From: Edaphochlamys debaryana
Lineage: Eukaryota > Chlorophyta > Chlorophyceae > Chlamydomonadales
Direction of reading: 5' to 3'
Length of the DNA: 64,000 bases
Assembly: GCA_016858145.1 (NCBI GenBank)
Contig: JAEHOE010000019.1
Coordinates: 620,001-684,000 of the forward strand
Position 1 is the first letter of the stretch; each line of letters starts with the position of its first letter. A program made the translations under genes and the position numbers. Positions 43,381 through 55,100 of the stretch are shown here, one piece after another. The notes under the pieces were generated by a model. It saw nothing but the letters and a program-made list of their open reading frames with translations, searched no databases and was not told the DNA's origin.

Positions 43381-46068
43381 TGCAGGGCCTGACTGCCGGG
43401 GGAATGCAAACCCTCCGGGCCTCCAGGCCTTGTGCCTCATTAACACCACGACGTCACGACCCAGCGCCCGCTCTTCCCCGCCACGGTGCCGGTGCAGATC
43501 AGTGAGCAGCCCTCGATGGACAGCGAGACCGACAGGATGCCCGGGTAGCCAATGCTGCACGCCTGGCCGCCCGCCGCGATGTCGCAGGTACCGAGCTTGA
43601 TCTCTCCGATCCAGGGCACCTTGACGTACACGCTGACGTTGCAGTGGGGCGGGAGGAGGTCCACCATGCCCGCAATGCGCAGGGGCCCTAGCGTGTAGTC
43701 GAAGGGCGTGCCGGCGACCTGCCGTGGGGGCCGAGGCACGGCAGAGGCGGCAGGGGTCAGGTGGGGAGAAAGGGAAGTCGACCAGCCAGTACCGGTAGGC
43801 CAAGAGGCACCCAACATGAGTTGGCAGCACAGCTCAGGAAGGGGGGGTCACTGGGGCCGGACCCTGACGCTGCAGGCCCCTGCCCCATCCAAAGCCGCCG
43901 TAACAATCAGCCCGCCGGCTGGTACGCAGCCAAAGCTCCCGATGCCCGCCCGCTGGCCCACACACCTGTACGGCAGCCGTGGCGCGTACGGCCTGCGGGG
44001 GCCACTCGCCGTACACGATGCTGTACGCCGCCACCGCCTTGGCCATCTCCTCGGTGAACTCGGGGGGGGGCGCGTGCCAGTGCTCCGCCGCCTCCAGGGC
44101 CTTCACCGGGTCGTACCAGTCGATGTGGGTGCCGTTGGCATCCTTCGTCAGCTTCCAGCGGCTGTTGCCGCCATACACACCGCTCCTGTACGCCACCTGC
44201 TCGTTGTCCTTGAAGGCGTACAGGTCGTACCACACGTACTCGCAGGGGAGGTACACCACGGCGCCGGGGGCGACCGTCCGGGTGCAGATGTCGGTGAGCG
44301 CCCACCGCAGCGTGATGGCGAGCGTGTCATCGGTCTGGTTGCTGACCAGCACCCGGGTGGATGCCTGGGTCGTGATTGGCCCGTCACCGGCGGCGGCCAG
44401 GGGGACAACCGCGGCCTGAGGGGCAGAAGGGGAGGGCGAGGGAGGTGCAGGAGGCAGGTGGGGGCGCAAGAGGGGGCGGAAAGGACCGGCGATGCGGGGT
44501 ACGTGTGCTTGATGCATGTATGAATACTGCAGCCAGGCCAGAGCCAGGCAGCGAGGACTCTGAGCGACGCGCTCAGACAAGGTAACACGCGACCGCAACT
44601 GCAGCGCTACCTGCTACAATAATGTATCGGTCGACGCTTGGTTGCTACGCTCCACATGAGCCCCGTCATTGTTAGCAGCTTGCTGGTCTCGGACAGAGCT
44701 CGCGGCCCGGCCATCGCTCTGAACCCCCAAAATTACGTAGCCCCGATATCAAGGCCCTGGCTGTCACACGTAATAAGCTTCATGCACATGCTATGGATAC
44801 AGCTACTCTGCGCTGTGGGGGGCTAGTCGCGGGCGCCAACTCAGTTCACGATGTAGTACGAAGCCTTCGACGACAGCTGGCCAGTTTACGGGTTCGCGTA
44901 CGCGACTTCGTCCCCGTCGCCTCAGCTCTCGCACTAGCTATATATGTCACGCACGGGCTTCTGCTGAGGGTGTCTGGGTCAGCCGGGGTACGCACGGACC
45001 CGTCTGGGTCAGCCCGCATGACATGTCCCCCCCAGGCTGTCGGTAGCTGTCCGTGTCAGCGCGTCGAACCGCCCTCGCACACAACTGGACAGCTGTGGCC
45101 ACGGTCGCCCGAGATGCCTGACTGAAAGGCTCACAGCCCGTTCCCGTGGACGCGAGAAGATTCGTGGAGGGCAACCTTGCTCGCAGGCTGCTGATACCAA
45201 CACAGTACGTAACATCCCCCACCCCCACCCCCTCGGCCTCATACCTTGCGGGACGGGCGTGTCGCAAGGCGTGTCAGCGAGGCACGGTACGGCTTGTTGG
45301 TGGTCTTTGCCAGTGCCTGCTAGGGATAGCGGCGGACAGCAGCAGGAGGGCAGGGAGGGCGGAGGGAGGAGGATAAGGGGTGGGTGATAGATGGGGGGAC
45401 CGCATTCCGTGTATGTGGGGGACTGGCCAGAAGCACGGGCAACCCGCCGGGCCCGTGCGCTGTTTTGCGACGTGTCAGTATCTGGGCGACGTAGCACCGT
45501 AACCAGATAACGGCTCCCGTCAACCCCGCGGTTGCTCACCAGAGGCTTGGCGGTGGCCGAGGCCGTAGGGTGGCCAGTCCGCGTTGGGGCTGCACAGGTG
45601 ACCATGCGGCTGCTGGGTCCCACCGCACGAGAGCGGCGAGACAGCAGCCCAGCAGGGCGAGCGGCGGGACGGTGGCAGAGCATGGTGCAAGGGAGCGCGT
45701 GCCAGGGGCTGGTGCAAGAGGAGAAGCAATTGTGTGGGTTTGGTGAAGTGGGCTTGACCTGCGCCTTAAATAGCTCCAGAGGGCGGACGCAGGACCGGAC
45801 GCAGTGCACGGCAAGGCCGGCCTAGAAGCCGTCAGAAGCGACGACGGGCACGCCCCGAGTAATCCTTTCGCACGTGGACGACAAGCGTCCGTCGAAGGAC
45901 CCAACTCGTACACACCGCACGCGCCAGCTGACAACGGGCACCTCCCAAGCAGGGGCAGCCCGTGTTCCGCACGACCTGCCTGGATCGCAGTGGGCAGTGT
46001 GCCAGCCTGGTGTCCAGGACAGGCACCACCCTCTAACTGCCGGCATGCATCCGCCAGGTGGTGAGTTG
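43381..46068 (+). repeat. Left arm of a giant inverted repeat
   Basis: About 2.69 kb that recurs in inverted orientation at 46133-48838. Similarity begins about 60 bp past the stop codon of the left gene and runs, with scattered substitutions and small indels, through all exons, introns and the 5' flank to within 32 bp of the centre at about 46100. Confidence 0.93.
43440..45683 (-). CDS. Unknown, probably chloroplast-targeted protein, copy A
   Basis: Three exons on the minus strand: 45683-45540, 44415-43966 and 43718-43440 (873 nt, 290 aa). Exon 1 encodes MLCHRPAARPAGLLSRRSRA followed by a Ser/Arg/Ala-rich stretch with RMVTCAAPTR, a typical algal chloroplast transit peptide. The mature part starts near AAVVPLAAAGDG and looks beta-rich: QTDDTLAITLRWALTD, LPCEYVWYDLYAFKDN, GGNSRWKLTKDANG, then a Cys-rich C-terminal domain (HCNVSVYVKVPWIGEIKLG, GTCDI, QACSIGYPG, GCSLICTG, ending SWC). 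I recognise no family. The first intron (about 1.1 kb) is unusually long for this window and contains an open frame conserved between copies only because the whole intron is duplicated. Copy B lies head-to-head 826 bp away. The poly(A) motif TGTAA (plus 43149-43153) lies outside the duplicated arm. Confidence 0.75.
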
Positions 46069-46509
46069 CCAGGGAGCTGCTTGGGCCAACGCAGGCAATT
46101 AGTCTTGGGGCGTCTATCCGGCCTCTATCTGACAACTCACCACCTGGCCGATGCCGGCAGTTGGAGGGTGGTGCCTGTCCTGGACACCAGGCTGGCACAC
46201 TGCCCACTGCCATCCAGGTCGTGCGGAACACGGGCTGCCCCTGCTTGGGAGGTGCCCGTTGCCAGCTGGCGCGTGCGGTGTGTACGAGTTGGGTCCTTCG
46301 ACGGACGCTTGTCGTCCACGTGCAACCGAGTGACTCGGGGCGTGCCCGTCGTCGCTTCTGACGGCTTCTAGGCCGGCCTTGCCGTGGACTGCGTCCCGTC
46401 CTGCCCCCGCCCTCTGGAGCTATTTGAGGCGAAGGTCAAGCCCACTTCACCAAACCCACACAATTGCTTCTCCTCTTGCACCAGCCCCTGACACGCGCTC
46501 CCTTGCACC
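45684..46509. promoter_or_regulatory. Shared, palindromic promoter region of copies A and B
   Basis: The 826 bp between the two divergent start codons are themselves palindromic except for the central spacer 46069-46132. Copy A has a TATA-like TATTTAAG about 85 bases before its ATG (plus 45765-45772). At the mirrored site copy B reads TATTTGAG (46421-46428). Transcripts of the two genes would be complementary only if they ran through into the other arm. Confidence 0.55.
46069..46132. other. Central spacer of the inverted repeat
   Basis: 64 bp of unique sequence between the inner arm ends, which read GGTGAGTTG on the left and CAACTCACC on the right. Confidence 0.85.
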
Positions 46510-48838
46510 ATGCTCTGCCACCGTCCCGCCGCTCGCCCTGCTGGGCTGCTGTCTCGCCGCTCTCGTGCGGTGGGACCCAGCAGCCGCATGGTCACCTGTG
46601 CAGCGCCAACGCGGACTGGCCACGCTACGGCCTCGGCCACCGCCAAGCCTCTGGTGAGCAACAGCGGCGTTGACGGGAGCCGCTGTCAAGTTACGTCGTT
46701 AAGTCGCCCAGACACCGACACGTCCAAGAGCTGCGCACGGGTCCGGCGGGTCGCCCGTGCTTTTGGCCATTCCCCCACATACACGGAATGCGGTCCCCCC
46801 ATCTGTCACCCGCCCCTCATCCTCCTCCGTCCGCCCTCCCTGCCCTCCTGCTGCTGTCCACCGCTATCCCTAGCAGGCACTGGCCAAGACCACCAACAAG
46901 CCGCACCGTGCCTCGCTGACACACCTTGCGACACGCCCGTCCCGCAAGGTATGAGGCCGAGAGGGTTGTGTGTTACGTACTGTGTTGGTATCAGCAGCCT
47001 GCGAGCAAGGTTGCCCGCCACGAATCTTCTCGCGTCCACGGGAACGGGCTGTGAGCCTTTCAGTCAGGCATCTCGGGCAACCGTGGCCACAGCTGTCCAG
47101 TTGTGTGCGAGGGCGATTCGACGCGCTGACACGGACAGCTACCGACAGCCTGGGGGGGACATGTCATGCGGGCTGACACCCGTGCGCACCCCGGCTGACC
47201 CAGACACCCTCAGCAGAAGCCCGTGCGTGAGCTTCATAGCTAGTGCGCGAGCTGAGGCCACGGGGGCGGAGTCATATGACGCGAACTCGTTGGCGCAAAC
47301 TGGCCAGCTGTCGTCGAAGGCTTCGTACTACATCGTGAACTGAGTTGGCGCCCGCGACTAGCCCCCCACAGCGCAGAGTAGCTGTATCCATAGCATGTGC
47401 ATGAAGCTTATTACGTGTGACAGCCAGGGCCTTGATATCGGGGCTACGTAATTTTGGGGGTTCAGAGCGATGGCCGGGCCGCGAGCTCTGTCCGAGACCA
47501 GCAAGCTGCTAACAATGACGGGGCTCATGTGGAGCGTAGCAACCAAGCGTCGACCGATACATTATTGTAGCAGGTAGCGCTGCAGTTGCGGTCGCGTGTT
47601 ACCTTGTCTGAGCGCATCGCTCAGAGTCCTCGTTGCCTGGCTCTGGCCTGACTGTAGAAGTTATGCATGCATCAAGCACACGTATCCCGCATCGCCGGTC
47701 CTTTCCGCCCTCCGCGTCGGCCCCGTCGTGCCCTTAACCCCGCCCCCTCTTGCGCCCCCTCTTGCCTCCTGCACCTCCCTCGCCCTCCCCTTCTGCCCCT
47801 CAGGCCGCGGTTGTCCCCCTGGCCGCCGCCGGCGACGGGCCGATCACGACCCAGGCATCCACCCGGGTGCTGGTCAGCAACCAGACTGATGACACGCTCG
47901 CCATCACGCTGCGGTGGGCCCTCACCGACATCTGCACCCGGACGGTCGCCCCCGGCACCGTGGTGTACCTCCCCTGCGAGTACGTGTGGTACGACCTGTA
48001 CGCCTTCAAGGACAACGAGCAGGTGGCGTACAGGAGCGGTGTGTATGGCGGCAACAGCCGCTGGAAGCTGACGAAGGATGCCAACGGCACCCACATTGAC
48101 TGGTACGACCCGGTGAAGGCCCTGGAGGCGGCGGAGCACTGGCACGCGCCTCCCCCCGAGTTCACCGAGGAGATGGCCAAGGCGGTGGCGGCGTACAGCA
48201 TCGTGTACGGCGAGTGGCCCCCGCAGGCCGTACGCGCCACGGCTGCCGTACAGGTGTGTGAGCCAGCGGGCGGGCATCGGGAGCTTTGGCTGCGTACCAG
48301 CCGGCGGGCTGATTGTTACGGCGGCTTTGGATGGGGCAGGGGCCTGCAGCGTCAGGGTCCGGCCCCAGTGACCCCCCCTTCCTGAGCTGTGCTGCCAACT
48401 CATGCTGGGTGCCTCTTGGCTTACCGGTACTGGCTGGTCGACTTCCCTTTCTCCCCACCTGACCCCTGCCGCCTCTGCCGTGCCTCGGCCCCCACGGCAG
48501 GTCGCCGGCACGCCGTTCGACTACACGCTGGGGCCCCTGCGCATTGCGGGCATGGTGGACCTCCTCCCGCCCCACTGCAACGTCAGCGTGTACGTCAAGG
48601 TGCCCTGGATCGGAGAGATCAAGCTCGGTACCTGCGACATCGCGGCGGGCGGCCAGGCGTGCAGCATTGGCTACCCGGGCATCCTGTCGGTCTCGCTGTC
48701 CATCGAGGGCTGCTCGCTGATCTGCACCGGCACCGTGGCGGGGAAGAGCGGGCGCTGGGTCGTGACGTCGTGGTGTTAATGAGGCACAAGGCCCGGAGGC
48801 CTGGAGGGTGTGCAAGCCCACAGTCAGGCTGCACTCCT
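46133..48838 (-). repeat. Right arm of the giant inverted repeat
   Basis: Mirror copy of 43381-46068, about 2.7 kb, colinear over its full length. Differences are single substitutions and short indels, mostly in the long intron and flanks. Confidence 0.93.
46510..48779 (+). CDS. Unknown, probably chloroplast-targeted protein, copy B
   Basis: Three exons: 46510-46653, 47804-48253 and 48501-48779 (873 nt, 290 aa), with the same splice sites as copy A. By reading, the proteins differ at only about two positions: GHATAS here against GHPTAS in the transit peptide, and APGTVV against APGAVV in exon 2. Both copies are intact, with no stop or frameshift. Function is unknown. The mature part is beta-rich and has at least six Cys in its last 92 residues, so a disulphide-bonded or metal-binding small domain is possible. 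The stop is followed by about 60 bp of duplicated sequence, then unique DNA. The nearest TGTAA (49307-49311) is 530 bases downstream and outside the arm, so the two copies have unrelated 3' ends. Confidence 0.75.
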
Positions 48839-50274
48839 GGCCGCTGGCCGCACGGGCTGGCGAGGGCCGCCGGGATGCCGTGTTCCCAGATGGGGCGCGT
48901 GATGATCTAATATACTTGGTGACGTCCTGCTGTAGAGCGCTCCTTGCACATAACGGCACATAACGGCGGAGGGGGAAGCGCGAAGCGACCTCGGGGCGGC
49001 AATGGCGGCGGACGGGGCAGGGCGTCCCGAGGAGAGAGCACGGCGCCGCCCGCAAGCAAGCGGCGCGGCGCTGAGCGATGGCGGCCTGGGCAGGGGAGCA
49101 GCGCACGGAGCGGCGTTGCCTGGCCTACAGACGCTACAGTAGCCCAAAGCTGCTGTGCTTGAGAGCCTGTTGCTTTGATAAACTGACCTCGGTTATGGGG
49201 TCCGGCGGATTGGGGTTGTAGGCACACGACCCCAGACAATTTGTTGTGGTTCACTGGACACATTACCCACGGCCCGTACGGGAGTTCACGGCTGATACCA
49301 TGCCCGTGTAACAACAACAACAAAAGCCCTTATTCGGGATGGACGTCGCGCACTAGTTGTCGCTCACGGCATAGCCAACACCTGAGGCTGTGTTCTGTAA
49401 AATGCACCGTCCCCCGAAGGCCCGAACTGCGCCATCGCCAACCCACTACCTAGCACACCATACGCAGCGCCAGCCTGGCCCATCTATTGCTGGGTTCCGG
49501 CAACGTGCCATCGAGCAAGTGGTCCCATCAACGCATTCCAGCATCCGCCGGGCAGCTCGCTACCTTGTGATCCGCCGTCTTCAGTTGTTGGTGCACCACC
49601 TGGAGTCTATGCGAAAAACAGCAACGGAGGCCCCGGTCAACTCTCAGCAAGCCCAAGCCATGTTGTCAGCACCAGCCAGGGCCGCCACTTGCAACTTTGT
49701 GATGATGCATGCGCTATCCACCCTCGGCCTCGCTCTACACCGGCACAGCTCTACTTCGTCAGCAGCAACAGCATGCCGGTTACTCTAGCGTAGCCGTTCT
49801 CAGCCGCATCCCCGACTTCATCTGCGCGTACCGCTCCGCGTAGTGCTAGATAGCCCTGTTGCTAGTGCACTGCATGGAGGCTATGCCCTCCGACCCTCGG
49901 CCTCGCCCTTGACTCTCCAACCCGCAGCCTCCCTGGCAGCCCGCTCCTCCTACCTGTTACACCCTCTACCCGTTACATACCGGTACATCCTCCCTGCAGT
50001 TCGCCAATCATGCCCTCCGGCTTCACACTCCTTGGCTGCAGCCTCCTTGCGCGCCTCCTGGTGTTGCGACATTGTGTTTATTTTGGAAGAGGAAGCTACT
50101 TCGCTACTACGCTACTTCGTGCTCTACATATACTCATGGTTCTGGGGATAGGACTGCTGCCCCCGCGGGTTCGCCCACTTGCCTGACACGACTGCCCCCG
50201 CGGGTTCGCCCACTAGGTATACAGAACGTCCAGTGTCTGTATACCTGCCCGCTGGCTCCAACACCAGCCTGCAA
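48839..50274. other. Intergenic region
   Basis: No exon is supported. It holds the probable TGTAA signal of copy B (49307-49311) and two TGTAA motifs on the minus strand (plus 49957-49961 and 49973-49977) that suit the minus-strand gene starting at 51818. A 23-bp segment beginning CTGCCCCCGCGGGTTCG is directly repeated at about 50156 and 50199. Confidence 0.4.
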
Positions 50275-51818
50275 TCAGCTCCGGTACCCCTGCCGGCCCA
50301 GCCACGCGCACAGCTCCTCAAGGTGCTTGGCGTCCACCTAATAAGGGAGGAGGAAGCGGAAGGGGAAGGGGCACGAGAGGCGGGGCGTAGACTGGGTAGA
50401 CGCAGCATGGCATGGGCGTTGAGCTCCAGCCGCTTCTTGGCAGGGATGGAATGGGGGCGAGGCGAGAGGAGAAGTGAGATTCAGGGTTGCTTTCCTGGGC
50501 CCAGGCAGGTGGCAGCGTCGTCATGCACGGGAACGCAAGGGGCTTGCTAGCGGCCAGACCTATTCGGAAGCAGGGCCGCTCTGCAGCGAGGACTGAGCTT
50601 GATGCCGGATTACATGCACCTTTTGTAAGATCAAGGGGTGGGGGTTCCTTACTTCCTGTGCAGTATATCGCTGCGGCATCACTAAGGCTACCAGGTTCCC
50701 TCTCCTGCGCGGCTTCCGCACTGCCACCCCCTCCCTGCCCCCCGCAGTCCGCACCCTCACCTCCGTGAAGGCTGCTGGGTGGTCAGAGTCGATATCCAGG
50801 ACCGCCATCAGCCGCCCACTGCCCTCCTCGACCACAGGCACCACAACCTCAGACCGGGTGCTGGGGAGGAGGAAACACAACAGCCCCGCCGTCGGGGTCA
50901 GTCGGCAGATGGACGAGGAAAGCGCTCCGTCCCGGGCCCATCCACAAGCTCCTCAACACACCGTCACAGCTGAACACACCGTCACAGCTGAGCAAGCATC
51001 CTACCATCCCCACGCCTCCGCCCCAGGGCCCCATACGTCTGGGGGCCCCGCCCCTCCGATGCCCCCACCTGGACGCGCAGGCGATGTACCCGGGGAAGCG
51101 GGACACGTCCGGCACCAGCTGCGTGGCGCGGGTGCGGGCGGCCGCGCCGCACACGCCACGGGCGTAGGCGATGCGCAGGCAACCCATGTGGCCCTGAGCG
51201 TGCGGAGGATGCATGGGGGTGTGGGGCACAGGGCTGAGGGCCGACGGCTGAGAGCGATGAGGGTGTTGGGAGGAGGCGCTCGCTGGACCGTGGCCGGAGT
51301 CCGCTTGGAGGTCCCTGCCCGACCGAGCCAACCCAGTGCGGTCCAGGAAGGTGCTGGGTCCTGGTCACCCCCGCTCAAGTACAGCTGCTGTGGCCCTCAG
51401 TGCCCGACCTGGTATGGCCCAATGACCAGCGTGTCGGCGCCCGGTGGCCCCGCCTGGAAGAACCCCTGCGGTGTGAACCGGTTGCAAGCCAGAGCTCCCG
51501 TCAGGTGGGCATATGGGGACAACTGTCAAAGGACACCCAACGAGGAGGTGGCGCCCGGCAGGCCCCCAGAGGCCCCCAGTGCACGCCGGTCCGCGTGCCG
51601 GTGCCAGGTCCCCGGAAGTTACCCAGCCCAGAGCACACCGTCCAGTGGTAGTACTCGAAGGCTTGGTGCAGTAGGCACGCTACCGTCGCCATCACGGCTA
51701 CCCAGTCGCTCTCGCCCTCGAGCGCGAGCTGGATGGCATTTATGACCTCGGCGTAGTGTTCGCTCCGTGCTGCTGCATCTGCAGTCAGTGGCAACTCCTT
51801 GATATCTACGCCGGTCAT
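50275..51818 (-). CDS. Free methionine-(R)-sulfoxide reductase (GAF-domain fRMsr)
   Basis: Five exons on the minus strand: 51818-51639, 51465-51409, 51193-51069, 50860-50761 and 50337-50275 (525 nt, 174 aa; phases match). It is a single GAF domain of the MsrC/fRMsr type, which reduces free methionine-R-sulfoxide using thioredoxin. Seen motifs: HYAEVINAIQLALEGESDWV, FEYYHWTGFFQ, IGPYQGHMGCLRI, ARGVCGAA, TQLVPDVSRFPGYIACAS, SEVVVPVV and AVLDIDSDHPAAF. All three active-site or resolving Cys of the family (in GCLRI, GVCG and YIAC) are present, so the enzyme should be active. The frame stays open upstream of the chosen ATG, but without family similarity or another ATG, so no targeting peptide is claimed. 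It lies directly downstream of, and in the same orientation as, the LINE. Confidence 0.9.
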
Positions 51819-52124
51819 CGCGATCGCGCTGGTCGCTAGTTGCGAGGTGTGGTGAGAAAGCAAATGGGCCTGGTGCGCTGCTAGCAGCGGTCGAGGTGGC
51901 TGAGGCTTGCAAAGACTGATGCTTGGTTGTATTGTGAAGCAGCGATTACAGTGGCGAGGGATCGCAACCCACTCGCAATGGCCTGATTGTGCCAGACCGC
52001 ACACTGCATGCCCCGATATCGTTCGGGAGCTGCCGATGGATAGCCAGGAATGCCAGAGTGTCAGAGTCGCAGGACAGGCCGAACACCAACAACGCCAGGG
52101 CACAGCGTGCCAAAACACAACGCA

Positions 52125-55100
52125 CTAGAGCGGCCCGCGATACACCACCTCGCCCTCCGCGGAAGCCGCCAGAAAAGGATGCACAACAGACACACGGTCC
52201 CACTGGGGGGGAGGAAGCTGCAGGGCAGCAAAGCCCCGAAGGCGGGCCCAAAAATCAGCGACAGCAAGAGCAGATACGCGGGCAAGGACCCCCGCAGAGA
52301 CAACAGGAGCACGAACCCCATGAAGGACAGGCCGTGACGCAAACAGGGACCGCCGCCCACACTCCATAGCGGACACGGCAGCAAGCACAACAACATCCCA
52401 AACCACGGACGACAGCCCAGGGGGGCAGGCGGCAAGCCACAACTGAAAGGGAGTAACTGGAGCCCCAACAGTCGCCGAGAGGACAGAGACGACACCATGC
52501 GCGACAGGGCAGCCCCAAAAGTGATGCCAGCGGGCAGAGCCCCTCCCCGAGGGATCGACCATGGGGGCGCCACACGCACACACAGGCGGGACCAGTGCGC
52601 GCGCATGCAAGGGGAACGCGGGGAAGCCATCGAGGGCCAGCCGCCAGAGGGCTTCCTTGTGACAGTTGTCCCACTTGAGCGCCCAGAGACGAGACAGAGT
52701 AGACTGGAGGGTGGCGAGGGCGAGGGCCACCGGGGGAGTGAGGGCCGCCGGGGCGCCAAGGCCGGCAGGCGGGGGCGGGAGCAGCGCAAGGGAGGAGCAG
52801 AAGGCGACATGGCGGGCCCGCAGGGCAGCCCGGGCCGGGCCCAGCTGGAGGGACGTGGCAATCTTGACTGTAAGGGCGCCAAGGGAGACGGCGGTGCCGC
52901 CAGGGAGGCGCCACCCAAGCGAGCGAATGAGGCGGGCACAGGCATCCGCAGTGGACGAGGGGGGGCCAACCCCCGGGGAGGCAGCCGCAGCCCGAGTTGC
53001 GGCCACCCATGCGGGCGGGATGCACGTGAACACGAGCTGAAGGGACGGGAGGCCCGTGTCGAAGGCGCGGAGCGGAAGGGGCAGGGCGGAGAGGGGGAGG
53101 GCGAGGGCGTCCAAGAGGCGCTGGCGATAGGAGGCGGCGACAGCAAGCCGGTACGGAGGGCACGCATGGAGCGGGGCGGCACCAGCCCACTGCGCGGCGA
53201 GAGGCGCCATCGCATCCCACGTCCGCACCGCGTCCGCGACGGTGGCGAAGCCACGGACCGAGCGCCAGAGCGGGCAGCGCTGCTCCAGGCCGCAGCCCGC
53301 CGCGTCCGCCAGGAAGGGGTTGCCGAAGAGCGGGGCAGCCGCACACCACGGCCCCGCAGCAGGCGCCGAGAGAGAGCGGATGGGCGGGAGGAAGGAGAAG
53401 GCGCGGACGAGCTGCCGAAGGGCCGGGGACGACGGGAGGGGCAGCTTGCCGAGGCGGTAGACGGCGGGCCGGGGCCCCCCCACGGGCGGCGGGGAGGGGC
53501 GGCCAGCCGTGAGGAGGCATAAGGGGTGGAACTGAGGGTGGAGGCGGCGGAGGAGCGCGTGCGCCACGGGGATCCAGAGCGGCCGGGTGCGCAGCAAGCC
53601 GGGAACGCTGCCCAGCACGCAGCGAGCGGCGGCGACAGCATGGCGAGCCCGGACGTGCTCGGGGAGGGGCAGGAGGCCCATGCCGCCGGCGGCAGGGGGG
53701 AGGGCCAGGGAGGCGTGGCCCAGGCCGACCAGCCAGGCGTGGGGGCGGGCAGCATGGGCGGCGGGGGTGGAGCGCCGGTCGACCAGCGCGGCGGTGAAGC
53801 GCACGAGGTCGGCGAGGGCAGCGCCAGCGGGGAGGCCAAGGAACTCCGCGAGGTACAGGAGCTTGCTAAGGCCGTACCCAGAAGCGGCGAAGGCACGGCC
53901 AAAGGCGGAGAGGGGGAGGGCGGCGACCAGCGTGTAGGCTCGCCAGACACCAGCGAGGCGGCCAGGCCAGGGGGAGGGGGCGCCGGGGCCGCTGGGGAAC
54001 GGGACACCCAGCGCCACAGCCGACGCGACGACGCGTGGGGGAGGCGCGGGCGGGGCGGACGGGATGGGCGGGGGGGCAGGTGGGAGGACGCCGGCGGGGA
54101 CGGGGGGAGGAGGCGGCGGGGTCCTCGCACCGCGGCCACGGGAGGTGGGCGACGGTGAGCGGCGGCGGCGGCGGGACGGGGGAGGGGCGGCAGGGGCCGG
54201 GGCGGCCACAGCAGGGGCCGCCGCAGGGGCCGCAGGCAGCGGGGGAGGGGGAGCGGGTGCACCAACACAGAGGTACTTGACCTTGTCCAGATTCAGCCGC
54301 TGCCCCGACGCTGCCCCAAAGGTGTCCATGTGGGCGAGGAAGGCGGGGATGGCCGCCAGGGAGGGGAGGACGGGCTGGCCGTCGTCAGCGTACTGGGCTG
54401 CAGTGATGGTGAGGCCGTCAAGGGTGATGCCAACGTGGTTGGACTTGAGCCACGAGAGGAGCGCCTGGGCAATAAAGAGGTATAGCAGGGGGGAGAGAGG
54501 GCAGCCCTGCCGGACGCCGGCGGCAATGGGGACGGGGGCAGAGGTGTAGCCGTTGACCAGGGCGGACGAGCGGGCCCCAGCCAGCAGGGTCCACGCCCAG
54601 GACAGGAGGCCAGGGCCGGCCCCAGTGGTGGCCATGGCGGCGAGGAGGAAGCCGCGATCAATGGTGTCGTACGCCTTGTAGAAGTCCAGGAACGCGACCA
54701 CGGCGGAGCCGCCGGACGCAGCGAGGAGCTCGGGCAGGAGTTGCAGGAGCAAGACATTGTCGGCAATGAGCCGGTCCGGGAGGTAGGCGGTTTGCTCTGG
54801 GTCCAAGCAGGCCCCAAGGAGGGGCGACAGGCGGCGACTCAGGACGCGGGCAAGGGTGCGGTAGTCGGTGTCCAGGAGGGTGATGGGGCGATAGTTGGCG
54901 GCGTCGGCAGGATCCGGGGGACGGGCGGGGTCGGGGCCGGCCTTGGGGAGGCTGACGATAACGCCGTCGAGGAAGCCAGCTGGCAGAGCGCCTGTGGCGC
55001 CAATGGCGGAGAAGAGGCGGGCGAGGATGGGAGAGAAGGTGCCGGAGAAGCTGTGATACAGGCCAGGCAGGAGCCCGTCCCGCCCAGGAGAGGCGGCGGG

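Noticed and set aside
44638..47546. 62-codon frame identical in both palindrome arms (44638-44826 and 47358-47546) as a conserved small protein
   Set aside because: It lies in the long first intron of both copies and is antisense to the gene. Its identity is explained by the duplication of the whole intron.
52061..54268. 735-codon open frame antiparallel-shifted within the LINE
   Set aside because: It is an out-of-frame shadow of ORF2 on the same strand. It is Arg/Pro/Ser-rich with no RT motifs, while the 1500-codon frame carries all of them.
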